Shown piece by piece: positions 36,743 to 44,083 of a stretch of DNA of 48,356 nucleotides; the first letter of the stretch is position 1, and each line of letters starts with the position of its first letter. This stretch comes from an uncultured Desulfovibrionaceae bacterium (lineage in GTDB: Bacteria > Desulfobacterota > Desulfovibrionia > Desulfovibrionales > Desulfovibrionaceae), in the NCBI GenBank assembly GCA_944325195.1, contig CALUZB010000009.1:1-48356 (forward strand). Reading direction: 5' to 3'. The notes under the pieces are model-generated. The model made no database searches, was not told where the DNA came from, and saw nothing but the letters and a program-made list of their open reading frames with translations. The position numbers and the translations under genes were made by a program.

Positions 36743-37909
36743 ATGCGCATTAAACCAGCGGTCACATATGTTTTGGGCGTTTGTGAAAGCTCTTTGCAGG
36801 TGCTTAAGAGCCTGTCGGAAACAGAGGTGGAAGCTGTCCGCCCGGAAAATCTTGCCGGGAAAATCCGGCAGATTAGCGCCGGAACTCTTTGGGTGAGTCT
36901 GCCGGCCTGGCAAAGCCTTGACCCCGGCCAGCAGGCGGATCTTGCCTGCGCGTCCAAGGTGTTGCTGTTGCCGCCCCAAAGCAGCGGGCTGGAGCTTGAA
37001 CAGTTGGGCTGCCCGGGGTTTTCGGCCATCCTGGCTGAACCGTTCACCCCGGCCAGAGCCCGGGAAGCAGCGGATAAGGCCCGGCTGGAGCAGAATATTT
37101 ACCGGGACGCCCACCGCATGACCCGGGAAATCATGCTGGAACGGGAACTGTCAGAGCGCAAAACCGCCAATCTCCACTTCCTGCTGCGCTTTTTAACCGG
37201 CACGGCCGGCCTGCTGGAGCATCCCGGACCGGATCAGGCCGCCCGCTTGCTCCGCGCGGCTGCTCAAATTATTGACGATCTGCTTCCCCTGAGAAATCTG
37301 GGGGCGTTCCTCTGGGCGGACGACAACGGCGCGCGCGCCCGCATGTTCATTCCGGCTTTGCCTGCCACCCCGGCCTGGCGGCAGTGGGTAAGCGCCCTGG
37401 AAAACGCCGGGCGGGCCATTTGTGAGACCAATGCCTGCACCTGCTATGAATGTTGTCCGCTGCCCCGCCCTGCTTCGCAAGCCGCGACTCCCGGCCTGAA
37501 CGCGGCGTACACCCCCGGGAACACAGCGGACGCGGATTTCACCGCCGCTTTCCGACCGATCTCTGAAACCGGCGGGGACTTCGCCGCTTCCACCCGTAAT
37601 TCCGCCCCGGCCGCAACCCCGACCGCAGCGCCGGTTGCCGAATTGAGCGCGGCTTCCAACCCGGCCGCAGATGCGGATTTAAGCCCGGAGCTGAGCCTTG
37701 CCGTTCCGTTGCGCCTGAACACTACCAGCATAGGCGTGGCCCTGGTAAGCTTAGCGGAAGAATGCCCGTTGGGACGCGATACGGTTGAGGCGCTGGAAGC
37801 CGCCATGGCGCATCTGGCTGTGGCTCTGCGCGCCGCCGCCCTGCAGGAGCAGGCCACAGACGCGGAACACAGCGCGGACACCGAAAGATACAGCCGGGCA
37901 ACGGTTTGA
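36743..37909 (+). CDS. Pseudo-receiver/GAF-like protein of unknown function
   Basis: 388 residues from ATG 36743, with AGGAGAAGGG upstream (a GTG at 36737 is an alternative). Residues about 6-120 have an alternating strand/helix pattern resembling a response-regulator receiver (VTYVLGVCESSLQVLKSL, GTLWVSLPAW, KVLLLPPQ, AILAEPFTPARAREAA). The phosphoacceptor Asp position holds no acidic residue, so it would be a pseudo-receiver. A coiled coil (about 125-150) leads to a GAF-like region (about 155-245). That holds a Cys cluster, CETNACTCYECC, a possible metal or redox site. An Ala/Pro-rich insert (about 250-315) and a last part (LSLAVPLRLNTTSIGVALVSL) complete the fold. No kinase or output domain follows. 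The sigma-54 promoter suggests regulated expression. Confidence 0.6.
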   Translation: MRIKPAVTYVLGVCESSLQVLKSLSETEVEAVRPENLAGKIRQISAGTLWVSLPAWQSLDPGQQADLACASKVLLLPPQSSGLELEQLGCPGFSAILAEPFTPARAREAADKARLEQNIYRDAHRMTREIMLERELSERKTANLHFLLRFLTGTAGLLEHPGPDQAARLLRAAAQIIDDLLPLRNLGAFLWADDNGARARMFIPALPATPAWRQWVSALENAGRAICETNACTCYECCPLPRPASQAATPGLNAAYTPGNTADADFTAAFRPISETGGDFAASTRNSAPAATPTAAPVAELSAASNPAADADLSPELSLAVPLRLNTTSIGVALVSLAEECPLGRDTVEALEAAMAHLAVALRAAALQEQATDAEHSADTERYSRATV

Positions 37910-38498
37910 CGCCGCATGGCACAACCGTCCCCTCGCTCCACAGCCTTTTCAGATGCAATCCATAAGTCGCCCCTGCCTCGCCCCGCCGACTGACTGAAAC
38001 AGCCGACGGACAGGCGGCAGGCTGCTTGCCTCGCCCTCAAGAGAGCGGTCAGGGAAAAGGATTCAGCCAACATTCCTACGCTCTGAGGCCTCAGCCTGCA
38101 AGCCGAACTTAAGCCTTACAGAGCCCCACCCCGCCCCGTTCGGGCGGGGATACAAACGGGGCGGCAGCAAGCGCGGGCGGGGAAAAAAAACCCTCCCAAT
38201 CCCAAGACGCAAAGCGCCTTCCCGGCTTTGCTACCGCATTGCCCGGCTTCACCGTTCTGTCGGGAACTATTTTCCCCCCGAACAGGACGATTTCAAACCT
38301 TAACGGCGTTTTTGACGAGAATGCGCAACCGCATCAAGGCTTCATTTGTAATCTGATACCTTGACCAAGAGACCGGACGGGCGCCCGCCCCGGTAGTCAC
38401 CCCCGGCTCGGCGCGACGCGCCTGACGCCCACTGCCGGGCGAACAGCTCCTGAGAAGTCAAAGCAGCCGCCGAGCGCTCCACTCCCGGCCAATCCGCT
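37910..38498. other. Noncoding stretch with repeat C
   Basis: About 590 bp between convergent genes. Copy C of the dispersed repeat fills 38071-38250. A TTTTCCCCCC stretch (38270-38282) echoes sequence near 4280 and 22465. Nothing else is supportable. Confidence 0.5.
38071..38250 (-). repeat. Dispersed GC-rich repeat, copy C
   Basis: CATTCCTACGCTCTGAGGCC, then CCGAACTTAAGCC, then the clearest hairpin of the family, CCCCGCCC-CGTTC-GGGCGGGG. Next come ACGGGGCGGCAGCAAGCGCG, eight A, CCCAAGACGCAAAGCGCC and CTTTGCTACCGCATTGC. The ribosome-binding-like edge is degenerate here (CCTACG for CCTTTG). Confidence 0.75.
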
Positions 38499-39158
38499 CT
38501 AATGCTTGATTTTCAGGTTCCGCAAAACCGCCAGACGCGGGTCGAGGGATTCGGTATCGCACGAGCAGACTTCCAGGTTGAGATTTTTGCCGCACTGCGG
38601 ACAGAGCCCCTTGCAATCGGGCCTGCACAGCGCTTTTATCGGCAAGGCCAGCACCAGCTCCTGCCAGAGCAAAGCGCCCAGATTGATTTCCATGCCGCGC
38701 TCGTCTGCGGTTTCACGCATGACTTCCTCATCCACATCCGGATCAATGCTCAGTTCATCGCGCTTCTGAGCCTCTTCCAGTCGGCGGCCCTGGCTGTCTT
38801 CATTGCGCCGCCGCCCTTTGTCGTGGGTTTTCCCGGGGGCTAAATCGGCAAACCGTTTAAAGCCGCCCACAGGATAAGGCTCAAAGGTATCGAACTGCTG
38901 CTTCACCGCCAAATCAACCGCTTCCATGCAGCGGGAACAGGCAAGATACACCGTACCGGACAGCTCGCCGCGCACCAGACAACCGTTTTCCTGGGGAAGC
39001 ACAAACAGCTCACAGCGGAAATCCGGTCCGATCCGCCCGCTCATATCGAATTGTGCAAGATAGTCCGCCCAGACTTCAGGCCAGATATCGGGCTCATCAA
39101 CCCGCAGGGTTTCCCCCTCCGGTTTAATCGCATTTACAGGAAACCAGGTCAGTCGCAT
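38499..39158 (-). CDS. yceD: YceD/DUF177 family protein
   Basis: 219 residues from ATG 39158 (GGAG five bases upstream; a TTG 18 bp earlier is possible). The central GTVYLACSRCMEAVDL and the C-terminal zinc-ribbon-like ending are diagnostic: ALCRPDCKGLCPQCGKNLNLEVCSCDTESLDPRLAVLRNL. The DPRLAxL end is typical of the family, which is linked in bacteria to ribosome assembly (23S rRNA accumulation) and usually precedes rpmF and plsX. Here it is divergent from rpmB with about 520 bp between, and no rpmF or plsX follows. An insert rich in Arg/Glu (residues about 107-145) is charged instead of Ala-rich. Confidence 0.9.
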   Translation of the reverse strand: MRLTWFPVNAIKPEGETLRVDEPDIWPEVWADYLAQFDMSGRIGPDFRCELFVLPQENGCLVRGELSGTVYLACSRCMEAVDLAVKQQFDTFEPYPVGGFKRFADLAPGKTHDKGRRRNEDSQGRRLEEAQKRDELSIDPDVDEEVMRETADERGMEINLGALLWQELVLALPIKALCRPDCKGLCPQCGKNLNLEVCSCDTESLDPRLAVLRNLKIKH

Positions 39159-39676
39159 CGCATCTCCAAATTCCAACTAAGGGTTAAGCTGTTCTGTTTG
39201 AACCGCGGCCGGCCTCAAGCGCCGCCGGAACGGGCGGCCGACAGGTATAGGGGCGGGCGGACTTTGCGGTCTGTCCCCCGGCAGCCCGCTGGTTGAGAAC
39301 TGCCCCGGTGAAGGCGGCCCGGCTGTAATTTGAAACATGCACTCATTTTCCCGGATTGTCAAGAACCGCTCTCAAGAGCGCGCTTTCAGCAAACCGCCCC
39401 GGGTACGGCCCGTTCCGGCCGGATCCGGTCAGCCCCGGCCCGCCCGGCGATTCAGGCGCTTTGTCCGGACGCGAAACATGGTTGTAAGGGGCTCAAGCCC
39501 GCATCAGCAGCGGCAGGCGCTTGAAAAATCAACATACGCCCTTGCATTTTTTCAACAAACAGGTTAATGAATACAACTCACGCGGATTAGCCGCCGGACC
39601 GGCAAACCGGCCCCGGCTACTTGAATGTTCCCGCTCTTGATGGGCGGCAGGATAAATTATAATGGAGGAAGCCAGC
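39159..39676. other. Divergent region between yceD and rpmB
   Basis: 518 bp. A TATAAT at 39658 overlaps the spacer to the rpmB ribosome-binding site, so it is unlikely to be the -10. The segment 39330-39560 is AT-richer in patches. No RNA or gene is seen. Confidence 0.4.
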
Positions 39677-39898
39677 ATGGCTCAGCAATGCGACTTGTGC
39701 GGTAAAACCCCGCAAACCGGCAATTTGGTCAGCCACTCAAACCGGAAAACCAAACGACTGTTCAACCCTAATCTGCAAACCGTGCGTCACCAGTGCCCGG
39801 ATGGCCGGGTGTTGACTATTTCCGCCTGCACTCGTTGCATCCGCAGCGGCTATGTAGTTAAACCCGCGGCCAGAAACACGAACGCACAGAAGGCGTAA
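39677..39898 (+). CDS. rpmB: 50S ribosomal protein L28
   Basis: 73 residues from ATG 39677, with GGAGGA at 39664 (an in-frame upstream start would only add five residues). The family pattern is [30 protein letters not shown], then [25 protein letters not shown]. The C-x2-C and C-x2-C pairs make this the zinc-binding (C+) form. It stands alone, divergent from yceD. Confidence 0.95.
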   Translation: MAQQCDLCGKTPQTGNLVSHSNRKTKRLFNPNLQTVRHQCPDGRVLTISACTRCIRSGYVVKPAARNTNAQKA

Positions 39899-40772
39899 TC
39901 CGGAATTTCCGTGACGACCGGGGCCGGACAACACCTGTCGCGGCAAACAGTCCGGAGCGGAAGTCGCCGGACAGGCCCGGCCCGGATTAAAACATGCCCC
40001 CCTTTCCGGGCAAGGTTGAAAGCGGAGCGAATGCACGCGGGTTCAGGGCAAATCAGTTTCAGGGCGAAACTGTCTGCTCTGTTGCAATGCCCCGGTAATG
40101 CGGGGGTGTCCACGCCCGCCGATTGAGCGAGCGGACTTTACGCCGGGAAGCACAATATCCGGTGCAAAGTGCCCGGGAAACGCCGCCGCGCCCGGTTTTC
40201 AGAGTGGAGCAACTTTTCAGAGCGGAGCAACAGGATGATCTGCTCCGCTCCGCTAACTGGACGCCCCATTGCGTTGGGCGTTTTGTGGAAAACAGCGCCG
40301 CACGGCCATTGCAGCGTCCTTTTGGACTGCCCAAGCCCGGGGGAAGCAGGGCTCGCGGCAAACACCCTGCAGCATCATCAGCCGAAATTCCTTTGTGCTC
40401 GCGGCCTCAGCCGGAAGGCCCGGCTTAAGCCCTCCGCGCCGCTTGGGCGGGGAAGGACGGGACGGCAAGCCCCGATGCTGGAATAAGTGTCTAGGCAAGG
40501 AATATATTGAACTGAAAAGTCACGAAAGGAGGAAGCTGGCACTTTCGGCCGGGGTTGGACGAAAAGAACCTAAACAGGTCGTCTTTATATAAACTCTTAA
40601 CTCATCGACAGACGCACTGTCGGTAAAACCTTGTTTTTCAATATCTCCAAAAACTCAAAATGGCAATATTCTGTTGATGACTCTGTAGGCACAGACAATT
40701 CAAAACTCAATAAACTATAAAGGCAAATAACAATACCGGTTTTTCTATAGCAATTTCTGCACGAGGCATCAA
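39899..40772. other. Noncoding junction between core genome and accessory island
   Basis: About 870 bp. It holds a direct repeat TTTTCAGAG-GGAGCAAC (40196 and 40214). A perfect 9-bp inverted repeat AGCGGAGCA/TGCTCCGCT lies at 40221-40249. A weak terminator-like stem with TTTTG sits at 40260-40286. Truncated repeat copy D is at 40384-40476. From about 40495 the composition turns AT-rich, leading into the 63-bp repeat gene. A 68-codon minus-strand frame (40597-40803) is not convincing. Confidence 0.5.
40384..40476 (-). repeat. Dispersed GC-rich repeat, copy D (truncated)
   Basis: GAAATTCCTTTGTGCTCG, CGGCCTCAGCCGGAAGGCC, CGGCTTAAGCC, CCGCGCCGCTTGGGCGGGG, AAGGACGGGACGGCAAGCCCC; it then stops. 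The second half of the repeat is missing, and AT-rich island DNA starts about 20 bp later, so the break may mark an insertion or deletion boundary. Confidence 0.7.
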
Positions 40773-41288
40773 ATGCATAAATTGAAGAATTTACTTCGTA
40801 CAATACTATTGTTTACAATAATCTTTAATATTTTTGCGGATCAAACTATTTCTGCTGATTTGAATTATTATGATTCCTATGGCAGAAAACAAGGTAGTAC
40901 ACGAGATAATGGATTTGGAGAATATGAACACTATGACTCATATGGCTATAAGCAAGGAACAACTCGTGAAGATGGATTTGGTAGATATACTCAATATGAT
41001 CCATATGGACGTAAGACTGGGAGTATAAGGCCAGATGGATTTGGTAGATATACTCAATATGATCCATATGGACGTAAGACTGGGAGTATAAGGCCAGATG
41101 GATTTGGTAGATATAATCAATATGATCCATATGGACGTAAGACTGGGAGTATAAGGCCAGATGGATTTGGTAGATATAATCAATATGATCCATATGGACG
41201 TAAGACTGGGAGTATAAGGCCAGATGGATTTGGTGGATATGATTACTACGATTATATGGGAAGAAAAATAGGAAGTGCTAGACCATGA
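40773..41288 (+). CDS. AT-rich secreted protein made of 21-residue tandem repeats
   Basis: 171 residues from ATG 40773 (GAGG seven bases upstream). The N-terminus KLKNLLRTILLFTIIFNIFADQTISA is a signal peptide with likely cleavage after about residue 28. The rest is repeats of 21 residues, consensus YDPYGRKTGSIRPDGFGRY plus two variable residues: two diverged, four nearly identical (40971-41222), and one diverged last unit with YMGRKIGSARP. Rich in Tyr, Gly and Arg, without Cys; the regular aromatic/glycine pattern suggests a beta-structured surface or secreted fibre, but the fold is unknown. I do not recognise a named family. Base composition (about 60% AT) is unlike the genome, which indicates horizontal acquisition. 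No partner gene is obvious. Confidence 0.7.
   Translation: MHKLKNLLRTILLFTIIFNIFADQTISADLNYYDSYGRKQGSTRDNGFGEYEHYDSYGYKQGTTREDGFGRYTQYDPYGRKTGSIRPDGFGRYTQYDPYGRKTGSIRPDGFGRYNQYDPYGRKTGSIRPDGFGRYNQYDPYGRKTGSIRPDGFGGYDYYDYMGRKIGSARP
40908..41285 (+). repeat. 63-bp tandem repeat array inside the AT-rich gene
   Basis: Units start at 40908 (diverged), 40971, 41034, 41097, 41160 and 41223 (diverged), each exactly 63 bp. The middle four are almost identical at DNA level, including silent positions. This points to recent duplication by slippage or unequal exchange, so copy number may differ between strains. Confidence 0.85.
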
Positions 41289-41297
41289 ATAGGTATC

Positions 41298-41317
41298 ATC
41301 ACACAAAATAGTGTGAT
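41298..41317 (+). terminator. Hairpin after the tandem-repeat gene
   Basis: ATCACAC (41298-41304) pairs with GTGTGAT (41311-41317) around AAAATA. No T-tract follows, so termination is uncertain. Just after it, AAAAAAGGAGAAACGG precedes ATG 41347, but that frame stops after six codons. Confidence 0.45.
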
Positions 41318-41345
41318 AACAATAAACACTAAAAAAGGAGAAACG

Positions 41346-41851
41346 GATGATGCGGCGTATCTTTTGATCTGTCATGCGATACGCTGCAATAGCTACATCC
41401 CCGGCAGGGCCATAAGCGTACTGCAAAATTCTGTTGCGCCGCTCAAGGCTGTCGCGTTTCTCTGTCTCTGTGGTGGGGCGGGGGGGGGTCTGGTCAATTC
41501 TCTGTCCACTTCGTCCTGAGTATATCCTACACAGCGTAAATGCAGGGCTGTCTCTGCGTCCAGCCTTGATTGATCCATACGAATATCGGCGTATTTTTCG
41601 CGAAGCATATCCTGAAAGCAGAGAAATGGCCTTTTCAGTTTACAGAGAGGCTCTACATTGTACTCCCTGACCTGCATATCTGGCGTGATGCGCTCCCGAA
41701 AACGCCAGGGCTGCCCAAGCCTGTGGTTCTTGTTGCCAAGCCAGGTTTTGAAGCGAGGCAAGCTGCGCCGCGCCTTGGCCCGCTTTTTCCTGCTCTCTGC
41801 TCGTTGGTTCTGCTGCTGGAGCTTCAGGAAGTGCCGGGCGATGTTGAGCAT
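41346..41851 (-). pseudogene. Relaxase-like C-terminal remnant, frameshifted at a G9 tract
   Basis: An intact start (ATG 41851 behind AAGGAAAT) opens a basic frame, MLNIARHFLKLQQQNQRAESR. It includes ITPDMQVREYNVEPLCKLKRPFLCFQDMLREKYADIRMDQSRLDAETALHLRCVGYTQDEVDREL in consecutive segments. At the G9 tract (41480-41488) the natural continuation moves to another frame (RDSLERRNRILQYAYGPAGDVAIAAYRMTDQKIRRI). This runs to about 41346, where AT-rich DNA begins. The LDAE...RxxGY...L and YAYGPAGD features recall C-terminal parts of plasmid relaxases/primases; the exact family is not certain. Read without the shift, the frame ends at 41393. Confidence 0.5.
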
Positions 41852-41921
41852 ATTTCCTTGTCTGTGTTATCAGCACGTCTGTGCCTGTTTTTGGAAACGT
41901 CATCAATACAGGATAAAACCA
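41852..41921. other. Possible oriT remnant between divergent mobilization fragments
   Basis: 70 bp between the minus-strand relaxase-like gene and the plus-strand accessory fragment, the usual place of an oriT. On the minus strand it contains TTTATCCTGTATTG, which fits the IncP-type nic consensus YATCCTGY. Flanking inverted repeats are not clear, so this is only a suggestion. Confidence 0.3.
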
Positions 41922-42210
41922 ATGGCAAAAGCGCAACGTAATTCTCTTGAGCAGATAGAACAGGGCCGAAAAAACTCCGTGGTCTGCCCGACAAAAAAGC
42001 TGGCAAGACCCGTGCGGAAACGGTGGAGCTGCTGCTGATATTCGCAAGGCCGTGGAGCAGGGGTACTCCCTGAAAGAAATTCGGGAGGTACTGGCTGAGA
42101 CCGGGGTATCGGTTTCTCTGGCCCGAATGCAGACCTTGCTGGGTAAGGAGGAGGAAAAGGACAAGCCTCCTGTAGCGGATACTATCCAAGATGTTGCAGA
42201 ACCAGCTTAG
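41922..42210 (+). pseudogene. Small mobilization-type accessory protein, broken by two frameshifts
   Basis: ATG 41922 (AGGA nine bases upstream) opens MAKAQRNSLEQIEQGRKN. After the A6 run at 41969-41974 the sense frame becomes LRGLPDKKAGKTRAETVELLL, and after the CTGCTGCTG at 42029-42037 it becomes DIRKAVEQGYSLKEIREVLAETGVSVSLARMQTLLG...QDVAEPA, ending TAG at 42208-42210. Joined, it gives a basic, helical protein of about 95 residues with a helix-turn-helix-like end, of the kind encoded beside oriT. The original length appears kept; only the frames are broken. Confidence 0.5.
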
Positions 42211-42397
42211 AAAAAAGTCGTAGCTGCGCTTCAAGCTGATGGGGCGTCGCTCTCACAGCATGAGAATAAAAATTTCGTGCTGTAGGGAATTGTCTTTCCT
42301 GCCTTTTGTGTTTTGCTGATGTTTATGTTCGGAAGCCCCGTCGTAGACGTTTACGTCCATCAGCCGCGACACCAAAAAGCCGAAAGCGGCGGCGGGG

Positions 42398-42529
42398 TCA
42401 AGGTCGGCGAAGCCGCCATAACTTTTTGCCCGTAGGGGTGACGTACAGGAACAACCCGCCGCCGTCCGAATGTTTTTGAACCTTGTCGTTGCCCACTACA
42501 TGGCGTATGAATGTGTCGGTCAGTTTCAT
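42398..42529 (-). pseudogene. Tyrosine integrase, N-terminal fragment
   Basis: ATG 42529 has AGGAGG nine bases upstream. The 43 codons read MKLTDTFIRHVVGNDKVQKHSDGGGLFLYVTPTGKKLWRL before a stop. LTDT..., SDGGGLFLxVTPTGKKLWR is the N-terminal DUF4102 segment of P4-type integrases. The arm-binding and catalytic domains are missing. The sequence beyond (to 42230 on the minus strand) has an open frame (GGFADLDPAAAFGFLVSRLMD) that does not look like integrase, so the gene was cut by rearrangement. Confidence 0.75.
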
Positions 42530-42868
42530 CCAGCAACCTCCTGTGAGGTGTATCTTGGTACGGTTGGACTGACTGCTACCAACAGAAACCTGAAAAATCA
42601 TTGTATGGCAATGAAATCCAGGGGTTTCGCAGGTAGCGGAAGGAGCATATCCTTCCAGCTTCCCAAGGTCGGATTTTGCATCGTTTGGCCTTGGGAAGCC
42701 CTATAATCTTCGGCTCAGAAGTACCAAAACCTTACTGTCTACCAACAGATTTTGTGGATACAAGAGGATTTGGATGGATGCCATGAGACAATGATGCCAG
42801 CTAACATATTGAAATAATACGCTAACTGGACATCATTGGATTAGGTAGGATTATTTGAGCAACTTCAA
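42530..42868. other. AT-rich noncoding DNA between integrase remnant and secreted gene
   Basis: About 340 bp of low-GC DNA (42700-42860 especially). No gene, tRNA end or direct repeat that could be an attachment site is recognisable. Confidence 0.4.
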
Positions 42869-43297
42869 TCAAAAAGCGCTCTGCTCCGGCGGATTGCGCC
42901 TCAACCGCATCATAAACCCGGTTTGTTCAATAATCTGCAATTCCCCCGCCTCGTCCAGCCGCAAAACTGTTGTTTCATGGCCGGTTAACGGTTTTATCCT
43001 GAGCATTCCGGGCGCCTGCTCAACAATGATGAAATAGTCTGTCTCCGTCGGCTCCCCGAACACCGCCATTTCCATCCGCCGTTGGGCCGTATCCAGCAGC
43101 AGCCAGGTATTGTTCAAAAAGCTCTCCCGGAACTCCCGGGCCGCGGCCCCGTCTCCCCGCCCCTGCGGCGGCATGAACCCGCGCAACAGCTCCGCCTCAA
43201 AATACCATTTCCCGTCAAACTCGTCTGTTGCCGACGCCATTGTCGGTATAAGCAAACCAATAATAACCAACGCAATCAGGCATCTTTTTCTGAACAT
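42869..43297 (-). CDS. Small secreted protein of unknown function
   Basis: 142 residues from ATG 43297 (GGGAGAG upstream). MFRKRCLIALVIIGLLIPTMASA is a signal peptide with cleavage expected after ASA (residue 23). The mature part starts DEFDGKWYFEAELLRGF and continues with strands (NTWLLLDTAQRRMEMAVFG, TDYFIIVEQAPGMLRIKPL, TTVLRLDEAGELQIIEQTGFMMRLRR). The mostly beta pattern starting with a G-x-W recalls lipocalin-like folds, but I cannot assign a family. Base composition is that of the host genome, unlike the DNA on both sides, so this is probably a native gene trapped in the island. Repeat copy E lies directly upstream. Confidence 0.7.
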   Translation of the reverse strand: MFRKRCLIALVIIGLLIPTMASATDEFDGKWYFEAELLRGFMPPQGRGDGAAAREFRESFLNNTWLLLDTAQRRMEMAVFGEPTETDYFIIVEQAPGMLRIKPLTGHETTVLRLDEAGELQIIEQTGFMMRLRRNPPEQSAF

Positions 43298-43330
43298 CTC
43301 TCTCCCTTGAGCTTATGCTGCCCTTTGAAT

Positions 43331-43480
43331 TTCATCTTAGTCTGAACGCGCGGCCTTCAGGCCGAACTTAAGCCCCGCCACCGCCCTTCAGGACGGGGGA
43401 AGGACCGGGCGACAAGCCGGGCGGGGCGAAAAAACCCGCCCAAGCGCAAGACGCGAAGCGCCTTCCCAACTTTGCCGCAG
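43331..43480 (-). repeat. Dispersed GC-rich repeat, copy E
   Basis: TTCATCTTAGTCTGAACG, CGGCCTTCAGGCCGAACTTAAGCC, CCGCCCTTCAGGACGGGGG, AAGGACCGGGCGACAAGCCGG, GCGGGGCGAAAAAACCC, CAAGCGCAAGACGCGAAGCG and CTTCCCAACTTTGCCGCAG. The end joins AT-rich DNA at about 43482. It lies upstream of the secreted gene at 42869-43297, as copy A does for the DUF4254 gene. Confidence 0.72.
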
Positions 43481-43501
43481 AAATTTCAAGTAATATAGGA
43501 G

Positions 43502-43531
43502 AAAAAGCTTTAGATTCTATTAATTAAAGCT
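43502..43531 (-). terminator. Terminator of the NTF2-like gene
   Basis: On the minus strand AGCTTTA (43531-43525) pairs with TAAAGCT (43512-43506), followed by TTTTTC. It lies 4 bp after the stop of the NTF2-like gene. Confidence 0.75.
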
Positions 43532-43535
43532 CTTT

Positions 43536-43901
43536 TTATTTGTATTGATGAAAAATCTTAGAGATAATCTTCCATTCGCCATCAATTTTTAAAAGTTGGA
43601 ACAAATCTGTATAAGTATTTGTTTTGCTTTCTAAACAGCAATGGACATTCGCAACGGTTTCTTCTAAAGTTATAACATCAAATCTTGCTTTTAATTCAGG
43701 TTGAGCGCCTGTACTATCGATAAACGCAAATAAGTTTTCCATAGAGCCTTCAAGCAAGGTGTCACCTGATAACCCGTGCATAATTGCATTTTTGTGGCAA
43801 ACAGGTTTTAAAATTTCGGATTTCCCTTGAACCTGTGCTTCATAGTATTTATCCATTGTATTTAAAATGTTTTCATACTCTTGCCTTAATGATTTTGCCA
43901 T
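43536..43901 (-). CDS. NTF2-like / lumazine-binding-type protein
   Basis: 121 residues from ATG 43901 (AAAGGAGAACATT upstream). The single SnoaL/NTF2-like cone reads EYENILNTMDKYYEAQVQGKSEIL, AIMHGLSGDTLLEG, FDVITLEETVANVHCCLES and YTDLFQLLKIDGEWKIISKIFHQYK. The last motif is typical of the PF12893 (lumazine-binding-like) group, small cytoplasmic enzymes or ligand-binding proteins. The substrate is unknown. It is transcribed divergently from the HxlR regulator 182 bp away, a common pair. The DNA is about 65% AT and has low-GC codon use, unlike the host, so it was acquired laterally, probably from a Firmicute or Bacteroidetes-like source (inference). Confidence 0.82.
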   Translation of the reverse strand: MAKSLRQEYENILNTMDKYYEAQVQGKSEILKPVCHKNAIMHGLSGDTLLEGSMENLFAFIDSTGAQPELKARFDVITLEETVANVHCCLESKTNTYTDLFQLLKIDGEWKIISKIFHQYK

Positions 43902-43927
43902 AATGTTCTCCTTTCATTTTTTATTCA

Positions 43928-43943
43928 CCCATTATAAAATGGG
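43928..43943. promoter_or_regulatory. Palindrome over the NTF2-like promoter
   Basis: CCCATTATAAAATGGG: perfect 6-bp arms. On the minus strand it contains TATAAT, a good -10 sequence about 35 bp before the NTF2-like start. A regulator bound here would block that promoter; HxlR is the obvious candidate. Confidence 0.5.
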
Positions 43944-44042
43944 ATGGTTGTCTGTCTTCGTAAACCGACAACTCACAGTCTTCTCCTTTCAATTTAATTG
44001 GATTATTATTTATATACGACAATTCGTCAAGAATGCACTCTT

Positions 44043-44055
44043 TAGTAATATACTA
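44043..44055. promoter_or_regulatory. Palindrome over the hxlR promoter
   Basis: TAGTA-ATA-TACTA: perfect 5-bp arms, containing TATACT (44049-44054), a possible -10 of the regulator gene. HxlR proteins typically bind such short AT-rich palindromes and autoregulate. Confidence 0.5.
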
Positions 44056-44083
44056 TACAAAAAGAAAGTATAAGGATTAATCA

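Noticed and set aside
39658..39663. TATAAT as the rpmB -10 promoter
   Set aside because: Transcription would start inside the ribosome-binding site; the -35 spacing is also poor.
40846..41193. Antisense repeat protein opposite the 63-bp array
   Set aside because: It is only the reverse reading of the tandem repeats; the plus strand has the signal peptide and ribosome-binding site.
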